Assembly (NCBI RefSeq): GCF_015350805.1
Contig: NZ_JADKSG010000001.1
Location: 186,001-250,000, forward strand
Direction of reading: 5' to 3'
From: Herbiconiux sp. VKM Ac-1786
Lineage (GTDB): Bacteria; Actinomycetota; Actinomycetes; Actinomycetales; Microbacteriaceae
Length of the DNA: 64,000 bases
The notes beneath the pieces were generated by a model, which saw nothing but the letters and a program-made list of their open reading frames with translations, had not been told where the DNA came from and ran no database searches. Positions 1 through 8,632 of the stretch are shown in pieces. Position numbers and translations under genes: made by a program. The stretch's first letter is position 1. Each line of letters opens with the position of its first letter.

Positions 1-1198
1 ACGGTCGGGGCGGTCTAGGCGGCGGCGGGTCGAAGAGGGACGGGCGGGCGGCGGCCGGGCCGAGGACGAGTTCGACGACGTCGGCGGGGGACGTGACGCA
101 GGTGGCGTCGTACTCCCGGAGGAGGCGGTGGCAGCCGGCCGAGGTGACGCTGGTGACCGGTCCGGGGACGGCGCCGAGGGGGCGACCGAGGGCGGCGGCG
201 TGTCCGGCGGTGTTGAGCGAGCCCGAGCGGTGGCCCGCCTCGACCACCACGGTCGCTCGCGTGATGGCGGCGATCAGCCGGTTGCGCTGCAGGAAGCGCC
301 ACTTGGTGGGCGACGCCCCGCAGGGCAGCTCCGACACGACGGCGCCGCGGGCGGCGATGCGGAGCAGGAGGTCGTGGTGGGCCGCCGGGTAGAGGCGGTC
401 GACGCCGCCGGCCAGGAACGCCACCGTGGTTCCGCTGCTCACCAGCGCGGCGCGGTGCGCCATGCCGTCGATGCCGTAGGCCCCGCCGGACACGACCGAG
501 AAGCCGCGGTCGCTCACTCCCGCCGACAGCTCCATGGCGACGTGCTCGCCGTAGTTCGTGGCGTCGCGGGATCCGACGATGGCGATACCGCCGCCCGGGT
601 GGTCGACCGCCCGCACGTTCCCCCGCACCCAGAGCGCGTGCGGCGCGTGGAGATCGAGGTCCCGGCAGCCCTCCGGCCAGAGCGGATGCTCGGGGGTGAG
701 CAGCCGCGCCTCGAACCGTGCCGCCGACCGCAGCGACCCCACCACGACCCGCGACACCACCCGCGGCCGCCACCGCTCGAGCGCCGCTCCCACCACCTCC
801 GCGGTCACCCCCTCGTGCTCGATGCGGCCTCCCGCCTGATCGGGATCGGAGACCTCCGCGCCGAGCGCCGCGAGCCACTGCGCGGGCTCGGCGCGGTCGA
901 TGAGCATCGTCAGGGCGCGGTCCGCGCCGAGCGCGGCCACGACGAGCCCGGCGACCGAGTCCCCCGGCTCAGCGATACCCGACCAGGCCGCCGCCGCGAA
1001 CAGACTCGCGCCCGAGGCTTCCTCCGAACTGGAGTCGTCAGCGAGATCAGAGGAAGACGACGGAGCCGATGCCCATTCGTCGCCGGTCAGTGGAGTAGCG
1101 GACGCGGCGGGCGGCGGGGCACCGGCGCCGGCGGGCGGGACCGCGACCGCCCGTGCCAGGGTGAGGACGAGGGAGCGGTCGAGGCCGAAGAGCATCAT
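1..1198 (-). CDS. dprA: DNA processing protein DprA (3' end beyond the window)
   Basis: DprA loads RecA onto incoming single-stranded DNA during transformation; it is also found in species not known to be competent. The frame stays open from the ATG at 1198 to base 1, giving 399 codons without a stop, so the C-terminus is missing. The Rossmann-like DprA core is clear: IAIVGSRDATNYG, then VVSGGAYGIDGMAHRAAL, FLAGGVDRLYPAAH, FLQRNRLIAAIT and VVVEAGHRSGSLNTA. The first 110 or so residues are Ala/Ser-rich and less conserved. The start ATG overlaps the comM stop in ATGA, so translation is probably coupled to comM. Identification is firm; the exact start is likely. Confidence 0.95.
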   Translation of the reverse strand, partial: MMLFGLDRSLVLTLARAVAVPPAGAGAPPPAASATPLTGDEWASAPSSSSDLADDSSSEEASGASLFAAAAWSGIAEPGDSVAGLVVAALGADRALTMLIDRAEPAQWLAALGAEVSDPDQAGGRIEHEGVTAEVVGAALERWRPRVVSRVVVGSLRSAARFEARLLTPEHPLWPEGCRDLDLHAPHALWVRGNVRAVDHPGGGIAIVGSRDATNYGEHVAMELSAGVSDRGFSVVSGGAYGIDGMAHRAALVSSGTTVAFLAGGVDRLYPAAHHDLLLRIAARGAVVSELPCGASPTKWRFLQRNRLIAAITRATVVVEAGHRSGSLNTAGHAAALGRPLGAVPGPVTSVTSAGCHRLLREYDATCVTSPADVVELVLGPAAARPSLFDPPPPRPPRP

Positions 1199-2727
1199 GC
1201 CGAGACCGACTTCCGCAGGAAGAGCGCCCAGCCGACATGGTCGGGGGCCGGGGACGGCACGGCGTCGAGGTCGGCGAGGGTCCAGGCGACGCGGAGGACG
1301 CGGTCGTAACCGCGCATGGTGAGGGTACCGCGCTCGAGAGCTCGGTCGATGGGGCCCGAGGTCGCGGGTGGGAGACGGCGGGGGCGCGAGCGGAGCCACG
1401 AGCCCGGGACCTCGGCGTTCGTCTTCCACGGCGTGGCCGAGAGGCGGGCGCGGGCGACGGCGCGGGCGTTCTCGACGCGGGCTCGCGCCGAGGCGGTGGT
1501 GGTGCGCGGGAGGTCGTCGTCGGTCATCCGCACCGCCGAGGTGGTGACGCGGTTGACGCGCAGCTGCAGGTCGACGCGGTCGAGCAGCGGGCCCGAGAGG
1601 CGGCCGAGGTAGCGGCGGCGGGAGAGCGGCGAGCAGGTGCAGGGCACGTCGCCGGCGCCGTACTGGCCGCAGGGGCACGGGTTCGCGGCCAGCACGAGCT
1701 GGAAGCGGCCCGGGAAGCGCGCGGTGGCGCTCGCTCGGTGGATCACGATCGTGCCCGACTCGAGCGGCTGCCGCAGCGCATCCAGCACCGACGACGGGAA
1801 CTCGGGCGCCTCGTCGAGGAAGAGGATGCCGTGGGCGGCGCGCGCGGCGGCGCCCGGCCGGATGACCTTCGAGCCGCCTCCGACGAGGGCCGCGGCCGAC
1901 GAGGTGTGGTGCGGGCTCTCCAGCGGCGGGCGCGTGATGAGGCCGTTCAAAGGGCGGCCGGCCAGCGACGAGACCGAGGTGACCACGAGCGACTGCTCGG
2001 CGTCGAGGTCGGGCAGGAGTGCCGGGAGGCGCTGGGCGAGCATGGTCTTGCCGGCTCCGGGCGGCCCGAGCATCAGCAGGTGGTGCCCTCCGGCCGCCGC
2101 CACCACGAGCGCCTCGACGGCGTCGGCGTTGCCCACGACGTCGGCGAGGTCGCCGTCGGGTGCGGGAGGAGCGGGCGCCACCGGGAGCGTCAGCGGGTCG
2201 ACCGAGGTGGGCTCGAGCACCGCCCCGTGATGGATCAGCGTCTGCCGCAGCGACGCCACCGTCACGATCTCGACGTCGGGCACGAGCAGCGCCTCGGCGG
2301 CGTTGCCGGCGGGCACGACGAAGCGTCGGTACCCCGCGGCCCGCGCGGCGACGATCGCCGGCAGCGCGCCCTGCATCGGCCGCACCCGGCCGTCGAGGCT
2401 GAGCTCACCGAGGTGCACCACCGCGCCGATCGCCGACGCCGGGATGACGCCCTCCGCCGCGAGCACCGCCACCGCGATGGCGAGGTCGTAGGTCGACCCC
2501 TGCTTCGGCAGCGACGCCGGCGAGAGATTCACCACGATCTTCTTCGCCGGCAGGGCGCAGCCGTCGTTGGCGGCGGCGGCCCGCACCCGGTCTTTCGCAT
2601 CGGACAGCGCTGCATCCGGCAGCCCGATCAGCTGGAACCCCGGGATCGCATCGGCGATGTGCGCCTCGACCTCGACGACGGCCCCGCTCATGCCGAGCAG
2701 GGCGACCGACAGCGTTCGCGCCACCAT
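1195..2727 (-). CDS. comM: YifB/ComM family Mg-chelatase-like AAA+ ATPase
   Basis: 510 residues, the normal length. The N-terminal Lon-protease-like fold (about 20-150) is followed by a Mg-chelatase AAA+ domain with Walker A GPPGAGKT at 221-228, Walker B in HGILFLDEAPEF and the cysteine cluster NPCPCGQYGAGDVPCTC. In Gram-negative competent bacteria ComM is a branch-migration helicase that helps integrate transforming DNA; its role in actinobacteria is less clear. The start ATG shares one base with the yraN stop (TGATG). A strong Shine-Dalgarno AGGAGGT lies a few bases before it, inside the 3' end of yraN. Gene order yraN-comM-dprA is common in actinobacteria. Confidence 0.96.
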   Translation of the reverse strand: MVARTLSVALLGMSGAVVEVEAHIADAIPGFQLIGLPDAALSDAKDRVRAAAANDGCALPAKKIVVNLSPASLPKQGSTYDLAIAVAVLAAEGVIPASAIGAVVHLGELSLDGRVRPMQGALPAIVAARAAGYRRFVVPAGNAAEALLVPDVEIVTVASLRQTLIHHGAVLEPTSVDPLTLPVAPAPPAPDGDLADVVGNADAVEALVVAAAGGHHLLMLGPPGAGKTMLAQRLPALLPDLDAEQSLVVTSVSSLAGRPLNGLITRPPLESPHHTSSAAALVGGGSKVIRPGAAARAAHGILFLDEAPEFPSSVLDALRQPLESGTIVIHRASATARFPGRFQLVLAANPCPCGQYGAGDVPCTCSPLSRRRYLGRLSGPLLDRVDLQLRVNRVTTSAVRMTDDDLPRTTTASARARVENARAVARARLSATPWKTNAEVPGSWLRSRPRRLPPATSGPIDRALERGTLTMRGYDRVLRVAWTLADLDAVPSPAPDHVGWALFLRKSVSA

Positions 2728-3086
2728 CAGTGCACCTCCTGGAGGTGCTGCACGCTCGGTTCGCCGTGCGTCGGCCAGATGACGCCGACCACGTCGATGC
2801 GGAACGGCATCCGCCGCCCGGGGTGCACGGCCGCGACGTACGCCGCGGCCAGGAGATGCAGCCGCCGGAGCTTCGCGGGCGTGACGGCCTCGAACGGATG
2901 CCCGTAGGCCTCCGAGGTGCGCGTCTTCACCTCGACGATGACGAGCGCGGGCCCGTCGATCGCCACGATGTCGATCTCGCCGGTCGCGCAGCGCCAGTTG
3001 CGCTGCACCACCTGCATGCCGATCGCGGCCAGGTGCTCGGCCGCTATGCCCTCACCGCGGTGGCCCAGTTCGTCTTTCGCCTTCAT
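2727..3086 (-). CDS. yraN: UPF0102 family YraN-like endonuclease-fold protein
   Basis: 119 residues. The family has a restriction-endonuclease-like fold. The expected motifs are present: GHRGEGIAAEHL, NWRCATGEIDIVA and the VEVKTR signature, giving the E-x-D-x-E-V-K pattern of a PD-(D/E)XK site. No physiological role is established; it commonly travels with comM and dprA. I chose the ATG at 3086 (MKAKDELG) because GGAGG precedes it by six bases; an upstream in-frame TTG at 3104 would add six residues that contain this Shine-Dalgarno. Confidence 0.9.
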   Translation of the reverse strand: MKAKDELGHRGEGIAAEHLAAIGMQVVQRNWRCATGEIDIVAIDGPALVIVEVKTRTSEAYGHPFEAVTPAKLRRLHLLAAAYVAAVHPGRRMPFRIDVVGVIWPTHGEPSVQHLQEVH

Positions 3087-3192
3087 GTGTACCTCCGCGA
3101 CCAAGGGTGCGGAAGAACGCAGGAGCGAAAGGCGTCAGACGAGGATCTGTGGACGAATCACGAAGAAGTCGAAATGTGCAGGACGAAACGCC

Positions 3193-3516
3193 CTACTCGT
3201 CGAGCGCCAGCTCCTTGGGCAGCTCGAAGTCCTTGCTCGAGAGCTCCTCGACGTTGACGTCCTTGAACGTCAGCACGCGCACCGACTTCACGAAGCGGTC
3301 GGAACGGTACACGTCCCACACCCACACGTCGTTCATCGTGAGCTCGAAGTAGAAGTCGTGCTCCGTGTCGCGACGGGCCAGCTCGACCTCGTTGGCGAGG
3401 TAGAAGCGGCGCTCGGTCTCGATCACGTACTTGAACTGGGAGACAACGTCCCGGTACTCGCGGTAGAGGGCGAGCTCGACCTCACGGTCGTAGTCCTCGA
3501 ATTCGTCTTCGTCCAT
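3193..3516 (-). CDS. DUF2469 family protein
   Basis: 107 residues, very acidic at the N-terminus (MDEDEFEDYDREVELALYREYRDVV), matching the small DUF2469 family, which is conserved in actinobacteria and usually lies just after rnhB. No function is known. It ends with many acidic residues and has no membrane segment. The start ATG follows GGAG at a suitable distance, 20 bases after the rnhB stop, so it is probably in the lepB-rnhB transcript. Confidence 0.9.
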   Translation of the reverse strand: MDEDEFEDYDREVELALYREYRDVVSQFKYVIETERRFYLANEVELARRDTEHDFYFELTMNDVWVWDVYRSDRFVKSVRVLTFKDVNVEELSSKDFELPKELALDE

Positions 3517-3536
3517 CGTGGCTCCAGTCTAGGCGG

Positions 3537-4367
3537 CTACGCGACCGACTCGACGCCGGGTTCCGGATGCCCGCCGGCACCCGCTGGCGAGACCGACCCC
3601 GCGTCCACCGCCTCCAGCGCCGACAGCGCCGCGAGGTCGAACAGCTCGGTCGACCCGACGATCCGCGACAGCCACGTGTGCCGGTGCAGCGGCGAGGCCC
3701 CGAGCGAGACGATCGCGTCGCGATGCTCTTCGCTGGCGTAGCCCTTGTTCCGCTCCCAGCCGTACGCCGGATGCTCGGCCGCGTGCTCGATCATCATCCG
3801 GTCCCGCGCGACCTTCGAGATCACCGAGGCCGCGGCGACCGAGGCGCAGTCGCGGTCGGCCTTGATCCGGGTGCGCACCGTGACCGGCACGGGAGCGGCG
3901 GCGCTCAGCCAGTCCCACTGCCCGTCGAGGATGATCGTCGCCGCCGTGACGTCCACGCCGTCGGCGAGCAGCGACTCCAGGGCGCGGCTGCCCGCCAGGC
4001 CGAGGCAGGCGCTGATCCCGAGCGAATCGATCTCGGACGCGGAGGCGTACCCGACCGCGTGGGCGAGGCTCCACGCCCGGGCGATGGGCGCGAGCTCCTC
4101 CCGCCGCGGCTCCGACAGCATCTTCGAGTCGCGCAGCCCCTTGGGCACCGACTTCGTCGCGCGGATGTCGATCACGCTGACGCCGACACCGACCGGCCCC
4201 GCGAGCGCACCGCGCCCGACCTCGTCGCAGCCGATGATCAGACCGCTGTGAGGAGCGGCGTCGGCAGGAGCATCCTGAACCGGAGGCGCAGAAGCCCGCC
4301 GACGCGGCTTCACCAGCCCCGCGATCTCACGCTCGAACCGCAGCGTGGGATCGGCGACCGGACTCAC
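3537..4367 (-). CDS. rnhB: Ribonuclease HII
   Basis: 276 residues. RNase HII cleaves the RNA strand of RNA-DNA hybrids and removes single ribonucleotides from DNA. The first acidic pair is in GCDEVGRGALAG (about 48-59); further signatures are DSKMLSE, RIKADRDCASVAAASVISKVARD and HPAYGWERNKGYASEEH. About 45 residues precede the catalytic core, longer than the enterobacterial enzyme but usual in actinobacteria. The ATG overlaps the lepB stop in ATGA (4364-4367), which implies translational coupling to the signal peptidase gene. Confidence 0.96.
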   Translation of the reverse strand: MSPVADPTLRFEREIAGLVKPRRRASAPPVQDAPADAAPHSGLIIGCDEVGRGALAGPVGVGVSVIDIRATKSVPKGLRDSKMLSEPRREELAPIARAWSLAHAVGYASASEIDSLGISACLGLAGSRALESLLADGVDVTAATIILDGQWDWLSAAAPVPVTVRTRIKADRDCASVAAASVISKVARDRMMIEHAAEHPAYGWERNKGYASEEHRDAIVSLGASPLHRHTWLSRIVGSTELFDLAALSALEAVDAGSVSPAGAGGHPEPGVESVA

Positions 4368-5236
4368 TGGACGGCTCCCGGCAGAGCAGGAGCAGCGACC
4401 ACACCCTCAGAAGACGACGAAGACGACGAGGACGACGGAACAGAAGGCGCCGACAGCGGCTTTGCCGCCCCCTCCCGCGACGGTATCCCGTCGAACACGT
4501 TCCCGTGGTTGTCGAGCCACCCCCAGTGGTCGATCGGCCACGTCACCAGCACCGCGCGCCCCACCACGTTCGCCTCGGGCACGAACCCCTTGCCGGGCTT
4601 GTCCTGGTTGAACCGCGAGTCGGCCGAGTTGTAGCGGTTGTCGCCCATCACCCAGAGCGAGTCGGCGGGCACCGTGATGTCGAACGGCTCCTGCGAGACG
4701 GCCGAGACGCCGTCGGGCAGTTTGAGGTAGGAGTTCTCGTCGAGCGGGATGTCGTTGACCTCCATCTGCCCGAGCGCGTTGCAGCAGACGACGTGGTCGC
4801 CCGGCAGCCCGATGACGCGCTTGATCAGGTGGTCGTTGGCGTCGTCGGCGGCGAGGCCAACGCCCTCGAGCACCCAGTCGACGGCCGCGGCGAGCGGGTT
4901 CTTCGGCTGCTCGACCGTCGGCATCAGCCAGCCGCCCGGGTCTTTGAAGACCACGACGTCGCCGCGCGAGATGGGGATCAGGTTCGGCTCGAGCTGGTTC
5001 ACGAGGATGCGGTCGTCGACCTGCAGCGTGTTCTCCATCGACCCCGAGGGGATGTAGAACGAGCGCACGAGGAACGTCTTGATCAGCACCGACGCCAGCA
5101 GCGCGATGACGAAGATGATCACGAGGTCGCGGGCGAAGAGCCACGCGCTGCGCGAGCGCCGCGACTGCGACGAGTCCGACCGCCCCCCGGCGGTGTCTTC
5201 GCGTCGTTCGTGCGAGGGCACTGATGTGTCTGTCAT
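4364..5236 (-). CDS. lepB: Signal peptidase I
   Basis: 290 residues. Membrane serine protease that cleaves Sec and Tat signal peptides. A Ser/Arg-rich cytoplasmic N-terminus is followed by one membrane segment (about 32-57), the nucleophile Ser66 in YIPSGSMENTL and the general base Lys139 in LIKRVIGLPGD, then GDNRYNSADSR. The C-terminal tail holds a run of nine serines before GVVAAPALPG; the DNA there is a short GAC/GAA repeat at about 4404-4440, probably prone to slippage. No obvious Shine-Dalgarno precedes the ATG. It follows rplS after a hairpin and heads lepB-rnhB-DUF2469. Confidence 0.96.
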   Translation of the reverse strand: MTDTSVPSHERREDTAGGRSDSSQSRRSRSAWLFARDLVIIFVIALLASVLIKTFLVRSFYIPSGSMENTLQVDDRILVNQLEPNLIPISRGDVVVFKDPGGWLMPTVEQPKNPLAAAVDWVLEGVGLAADDANDHLIKRVIGLPGDHVVCCNALGQMEVNDIPLDENSYLKLPDGVSAVSQEPFDITVPADSLWVMGDNRYNSADSRFNQDKPGKGFVPEANVVGRAVLVTWPIDHWGWLDNHGNVFDGIPSREGAAKPLSAPSVPSSSSSSSSSEGVVAAPALPGAVQ

Positions 5237-5243
5237 TTAACCG

Positions 5244-5282
5244 CCTGAGCTCCCGAACCACTGTAGTGGTCGGGAGCTCAGG
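5244..5282 (-). terminator. Hairpin between rplS and lepB
   Basis: An 18-bp inverted repeat (arm starting CCTGAGCTCCCGA, one bulged A, two-base loop GT) lies just before lepB and after the rplS stop. There is no U-tract. A second shorter stem (TGCGTGC at 5294-5300 with GCACGCA at 5304-5310) lies between it and rplS. It may end or attenuate rplS transcription; because the stem ends only eight bases from the lepB start, it could also affect lepB translation. Confidence 0.6.
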
Positions 5283-5323
5283 ATAGCTCTCAGTGCGTGC
5301 CGGGCACGCAGAGAATGCGCAGC

Positions 5324-5671
5324 TTACGCGAAGCGCTTCTCCTTGATCTTGGCCTTCTTGCCCCGCAGGTTGCGCAGGTAGTACAGCTTGGCGCGACGCA
5401 CGTCACCGCGGGTGACGATCTCGATGTGGTCGATCACAGGGGAGTGCACGGGGAAGGTGCGCTCGACGCCCACCTGGAAGCTGACCTTGCGGACGGTGAA
5501 GGTCTCACGGACGCCCTCGTTCTTGCGGGCGATGACGACGCCCTGGAAGACCTGGATACGCGAGCGCGTGCCTTCGATGATGTTCACGTGCACCTTGACG
5601 GTGTCGCCGGCACGGAAGTCGGGGATGTCGCTCTTCAGCGACGCTGCATCGACTGAGTCGAGGATGTGCAT
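5324..5671 (-). CDS. rplS: 50S ribosomal protein L19
   Basis: 115 residues, the standard length. L19 sits at the 30S-50S interface. Sequence features: [46 protein letters not shown] and [10 protein letters not shown] start at the ATG at 5671 ([12 protein letters not shown]); an in-frame GTG at 5698 would add nine residues that do not resemble the family. The 156 bases upstream (5672-5827) hold no gene and probably contain the promoter and a 5' leader. In many bacteria rplS directly follows trmD; here map and a membrane protein gene separate them. Confidence 0.95.
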   Translation of the reverse strand: MHILDSVDAASLKSDIPDFRAGDTVKVHVNIIEGTRSRIQVFQGVVIARKNEGVRETFTVRKVSFQVGVERTFPVHSPVIDHIEIVTRGDVRRAKLYYLRNLRGKKAKIKEKRFA

Positions 5672-5827
5672 GATGTGTTCGCAATCTGTACCCGCCACAG
5701 GTCGACTACGGCTTCGGTGTCAGTAGAAGATGTTGTGCCCGATAGTTGCTGGCTCCCCTGTGGCAGAGCCGGGCCGCGGCACAAGGGTCCATTGTGTCAC
5801 AGACGCGCGGATGCACGCAAAGCGCGG

Positions 5828-6349
5828 TCAGCCGCGGGGCGACGATCCTCGCTCGGACGTCTCGATCACGATGTACTCCCCGTCGACGCGGGGTGCCCGC
5901 ACGGCACCCGGAGCGGACGGGGTGCGCGGCATCTGCGCCCGCGCGGCCTGCGCCTCGAAACCGGCGAGCGTCGCCTTGACGCGCTTGCGGGTCTCGACCA
6001 CGAGCTCGACGATGCCGACCCAGAACAGGGCGATCAGCGCCACCACGGCGAGGGTGCCGAGGAGGGCGGTGAACTCCGTGAAGAAGCCGACCGAGATGAC
6101 GAGGCCGTGCAGCACGGTGAGCAGCAGCACGTCGAGCCACGAGACCGCCTTCGCGGCCCGCACCTCCTTGCGCGCCGAAGTGATGCCGGCGACGGCGAGC
6201 ATGCCGACGGTGAGCATCATCACGCCCACGATCAGCCCGAGGATCTGCCAGCCGGTGGCGGCGAAGACGCCCCAGCCGACCAGGATCCACGCGGGGAGGA
6301 TCACCGCAGCGGGGAACTGCCAGTAGAAGAAGGCCCGTCGGATGAACAC
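5828..6349 (-). CDS. Conserved four-helix membrane protein
   Basis: 173 residues from a GTG at 6349 preceded by CTGGAGAC. About four hydrophobic segments: FYWQFPAAVILPAWILVGWGVF, ILGLIVGVMMLTVGMLAV, SWLDVLLLTVLHGLVISVG and LLGTLAVVALIALFWVGIVEL. A basic, probably cytoplasmic tail ends in RGSSPRG. I do not recognise a function; similar actinobacterial proteins are usually listed as membrane proteins of unknown role. It is divergent from map, with an 88-base shared promoter region. Reading the frame further upstream would run into map, so longer starts were rejected. Confidence 0.75.
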   Translation of the reverse strand: MFIRRAFFYWQFPAAVILPAWILVGWGVFAATGWQILGLIVGVMMLTVGMLAVAGITSARKEVRAAKAVSWLDVLLLTVLHGLVISVGFFTEFTALLGTLAVVALIALFWVGIVELVVETRKRVKATLAGFEAQAARAQMPRTPSAPGAVRAPRVDGEYIVIETSERGSSPRG

Positions 6350-6437
6350 GTCTCCAGAGTATGCAGGCTCTCCGGATGTTCGCTGTGATCCCGGTGGGTA
6401 GGGTCTTATAGACACCGCCCCATCGGAAGGACCCCGC

Positions 6438-7208
6438 ATGATCGAGCTCAAGACCCCCGCCGAGATCGAGCAGATGCGGCCCGCGGGCGTGTTCGTCGCC
6501 GAGGTGCTGACCGAGGTCGCCAAGCGGGCCACCGTCGGCACCAACCTCCTGAAGCTCGACCAGATCGCGCACGAGATGATCACGGCGCGGGGCGCCGAGA
6601 GCTGCTACATCGACTACCACCCTTCCTTCGGCGCCTCGCCGTTCGGCAAGGTGCTCTGCACGAGCGTCAACGACGCGGTGCTGCACGGGCTCCCCCACGA
6701 CTACGCGCTGCGCGACGGCGACCTCCTGACCCTCGACTTCGCCGCCTCGGTGAACGGCTGGGTCTCCGACTCGGCGCTGTCGTTCGTGGTGGGCGCGCCG
6801 AAGTCGGCGGCCGACACCACGCTGATCGAGGTCACCACCGCCGCCCTCGCCGCCGGCATCGCCGAGGCGAAGCCCGGCAACCGCCTCGGCGACATCTCGG
6901 CGGCGATCGGCGCGGTCGCCACGGCGGCCGGCTACGGCGTGAACACCGATTTCGGCGGGCACGGCGTCGGCCGCACCATGCACGGCGACCCGCACGTGCC
7001 GAACCAGGGCCGCGCCGGTCGCGGGCTGCCGCTGCGCGCCGGCCTCGTGATCGCGATCGAGCCGTGGTTCCTCGAGACGACCGACAAGATCTACACCGAC
7101 AAGGACGGCTGGACCCTCCGCTCGGCCGACGGCTCGAACGGCGCCCACATGGAGCACACGGTGGCGATCACCGAGGACGGCCCGCTCGTGCTCACCGCCC
7201 GGAGCTAG
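6438..7208 (+). CDS. map: Type I methionine aminopeptidase
   Basis: 256 residues. Removes the N-terminal methionine from nascent proteins. The five metal ligands can be placed: Asp in LTLDFAASVNGWVSDSAL (two), His in GHGVGRTMHGDPHVPN, Glu in VIAIEPWF and Glu in HMEHTVAITEDG. No N-terminal SH3-binding extension. The ATG is preceded by GGAAGG. It faces trmD convergently with a 44-base gap and stands in the plus direction inside a minus-strand ribosomal cluster. Confidence 0.96.
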   Translation: MIELKTPAEIEQMRPAGVFVAEVLTEVAKRATVGTNLLKLDQIAHEMITARGAESCYIDYHPSFGASPFGKVLCTSVNDAVLHGLPHDYALRDGDLLTLDFAASVNGWVSDSALSFVVGAPKSAADTTLIEVTTAALAAGIAEAKPGNRLGDISAAIGAVATAAGYGVNTDFGGHGVGRTMHGDPHVPNQGRAGRGLPLRAGLVIAIEPWFLETTDKIYTDKDGWTLRSADGSNGAHMEHTVAITEDGPLVLTARS

Positions 7209-7252
7209 CGCGGGCGCGCATCCGTCGCCGCCTCACGACGCCCCGGCGGCGG

Positions 7253-7963
7253 CTACTCGGGCGGCAGCAGGTCGGGCGGCAGCAGGTCGGGCCGCACCCG
7301 TCGCGTGCGCTCGAGCTGCTGCTCGCGGCGCCACGTGTCGACCGCCTTGTGGTTGCCGCTCATCAGCACCGGCGGCACGTCGAGGCCGCGCCACGAGGCC
7401 GGCTTGGTGTAGCTCGGGTACTCCAGCAGCCCGTCCTCGTGCGACTCCTCGACGAGGCTCTCGGGGTTGCCGACGACACCGGGGATGAGCCGGCCGATGG
7501 CCTCGATCATCGCCATCACGGCGACCTCTCCCCCGTTCAGCACGTAGTCGCCGATCGAGACGAGTCGCACCTCGGCACGGGTCGCGGCGTGGTCGAACAC
7601 GCGCTGGTCGATGCCCTCGTAGCGGCCGCAGCCGAACACGAGGTGCTCGCGGCCGGCCAGCTCGCGGGCCATCGCCTGCGTGAACACGGTGCCGGCGGGC
7701 GAGGGGAAGATCACGACGGGCCGGGCGTCCGGATGCTCGGGCAGCACCTCGTCGAGGGCCTCACCCCAGGGCTCCGGCTTCATGACCATGCCCGCGCCGC
7801 CGCCGTAGGGCGTGTCGTCGACCGTGCGGTGACGGTCGTGGGTGAAGTCGCGCAGGTTGTGCGGCACGACCTCGAGGATGCCCGTGCGACGCGCCTTGCC
7901 GAGCAGCGAGATGTCGAGCACGTCGAAGAACTCGGGGAAGATCGTGACGACGTCGATGCGCAT
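7253..7963 (-). CDS. trmD: tRNA (guanine-37-N1)-methyltransferase
   Basis: 236 residues. Methylates G37 of tRNAs to prevent +1 frameshifting. SPOUT trefoil-knot signatures are present: [37 protein letters not shown] and [19 protein letters not shown]. The last residues read [11 protein letters not shown], from a tandem 15-bp repeat (7259-7273 and 7274-7288). The ATG lies six bases after TAGGCT, so the mRNA is probably leaderless, and a strong hairpin separates it from rimM. trmD therefore seems to be transcribed on its own. Confidence 0.96.
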   Translation of the reverse strand: MRIDVVTIFPEFFDVLDISLLGKARRTGILEVVPHNLRDFTHDRHRTVDDTPYGGGAGMVMKPEPWGEALDEVLPEHPDARPVVIFPSPAGTVFTQAMARELAGREHLVFGCGRYEGIDQRVFDHAATRAEVRLVSIGDYVLNGGEVAVMAMIEAIGRLIPGVVGNPESLVEESHEDGLLEYPSYTKPASWRGLDVPPVLMSGNHKAVDTWRREQQLERTRRVRPDLLPPDLLPPE

Positions 7964-7969
7964 CCCCTA

Positions 7970-7975
7970 AGCCTA
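7970..7975 (-). promoter_or_regulatory. -10 element of a leaderless trmD promoter
   Basis: TAGGCT followed by six bases and the trmD ATG. This TANNNT-N6-start layout recurs at many genes in the window and places the transcription start on the first base of the start codon. Confidence 0.6.
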
Positions 7976-7988
7976 GGCGGGCGGACAT

Positions 7989-8040
7989 CGCCACGAACGA
8001 CGAGGACCGACACCGCATGCGGGTCGGTCCTCGTGTGGCG
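7989..8040 (-). terminator. Hairpin between rimM and trmD
   Basis: A perfect 12-bp stem (8000-8011 with 8023-8034, arm ACGAGGACCGAC) is extended after a bulge by CGCCAC/GTGGCG (7989-7994 with 8035-8040). It begins five bases after the rimM stop and looks like a factor-independent terminator without a U-tract. Confidence 0.7.
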
Positions 8041-8044
8041 TGCG

Positions 8045-8632
8045 TTACTCCGCGTCGGACGCGGGTGGCGCCGGCTCGTCGTCGTCGGGCAGCTCCTCGA
8101 AGAGCCCCGTCGGCGGCGTGACGGTGACCACACCCGCGGCGAGGTCGACCGACGGCACGATCGCCTTGACGAACGGCACCATGACCTCGGTGCCCTCGTT
8201 CGTCTTGACGATCAGCAGGTCTTGCGCCGGCATGTGCTCGACGAGCTTGACGGTGCCGACCTGCTCACCGTCGCGCTCGACGCGGAGGCCGACCAGCTGG
8301 TGGTCGTACCAGGCGTCGGGCTCGGTCGAGACTGCGTCGGCCTCGTCGAGGTCGATCCAGAGGATCGCCTTGACGAGGCCCTCGGCGGCCGTGCGATCCG
8401 AAACGCCCTTGAAGAAGCCCACCGGATGCCCGTTGTACATGCGCAGCTCAGCGAGCTCGAGGGTCTCACCGTGCCAGGGCGAGGACGTGGGCACCTGGAG
8501 GGTGAACACCGCGCCCGGAACGAAACGTCGTTCCGGGTCGTCGGTGAACAGCTCCAGCTTGATCGCGCCCTTCAGCCCATGGGCCTTGGTGAGACGACCG
8601 ACCCGCAGTTGCGTCTTGTTGTTCTCAGTAAT
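8045..8632 (-). CDS. rimM: Ribosome maturation factor RimM, apparent ATT start
   Basis: 195 residues. RimM binds S19 and helps 30S head maturation. The N-terminal domain starts with LRVGRLTKAHGLKGAIKLELF; the PRC-barrel domain follows (YDHQLVGLRV, AQDLLIVKTNEG). No ATG, GTG or TTG exists in frame between a TAG inside khpA and the conserved KAHGLKG motif. The codon at the expected place is ATT, read ATT-ACT-GAG-AAC-AAC-AAG, overlapping the khpA stop. The first conventional start, GTG at 8509, would delete the conserved N-terminus. The C-terminus is acidic (DDDEPAPPASDAE). Function is certain; the start codon is an inference. Confidence 0.9.
   Translation of the reverse strand: MTENNKTQLRVGRLTKAHGLKGAIKLELFTDDPERRFVPGAVFTLQVPTSSPWHGETLELAELRMYNGHPVGFFKGVSDRTAAEGLVKAILWIDLDEADAVSTEPDAWYDHQLVGLRVERDGEQVGTVKLVEHMPAQDLLIVKTNEGTEVMVPFVKAIVPSVDLAAGVVTVTPPTGLFEELPDDDEPAPPASDAE

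Noticed and set aside
8045-8509. rimM starting at the first conventional GTG (8509)
   Set aside because: It would remove the conserved N-terminal LRVGRLTKAHGLKG region, which is in frame and intact upstream.
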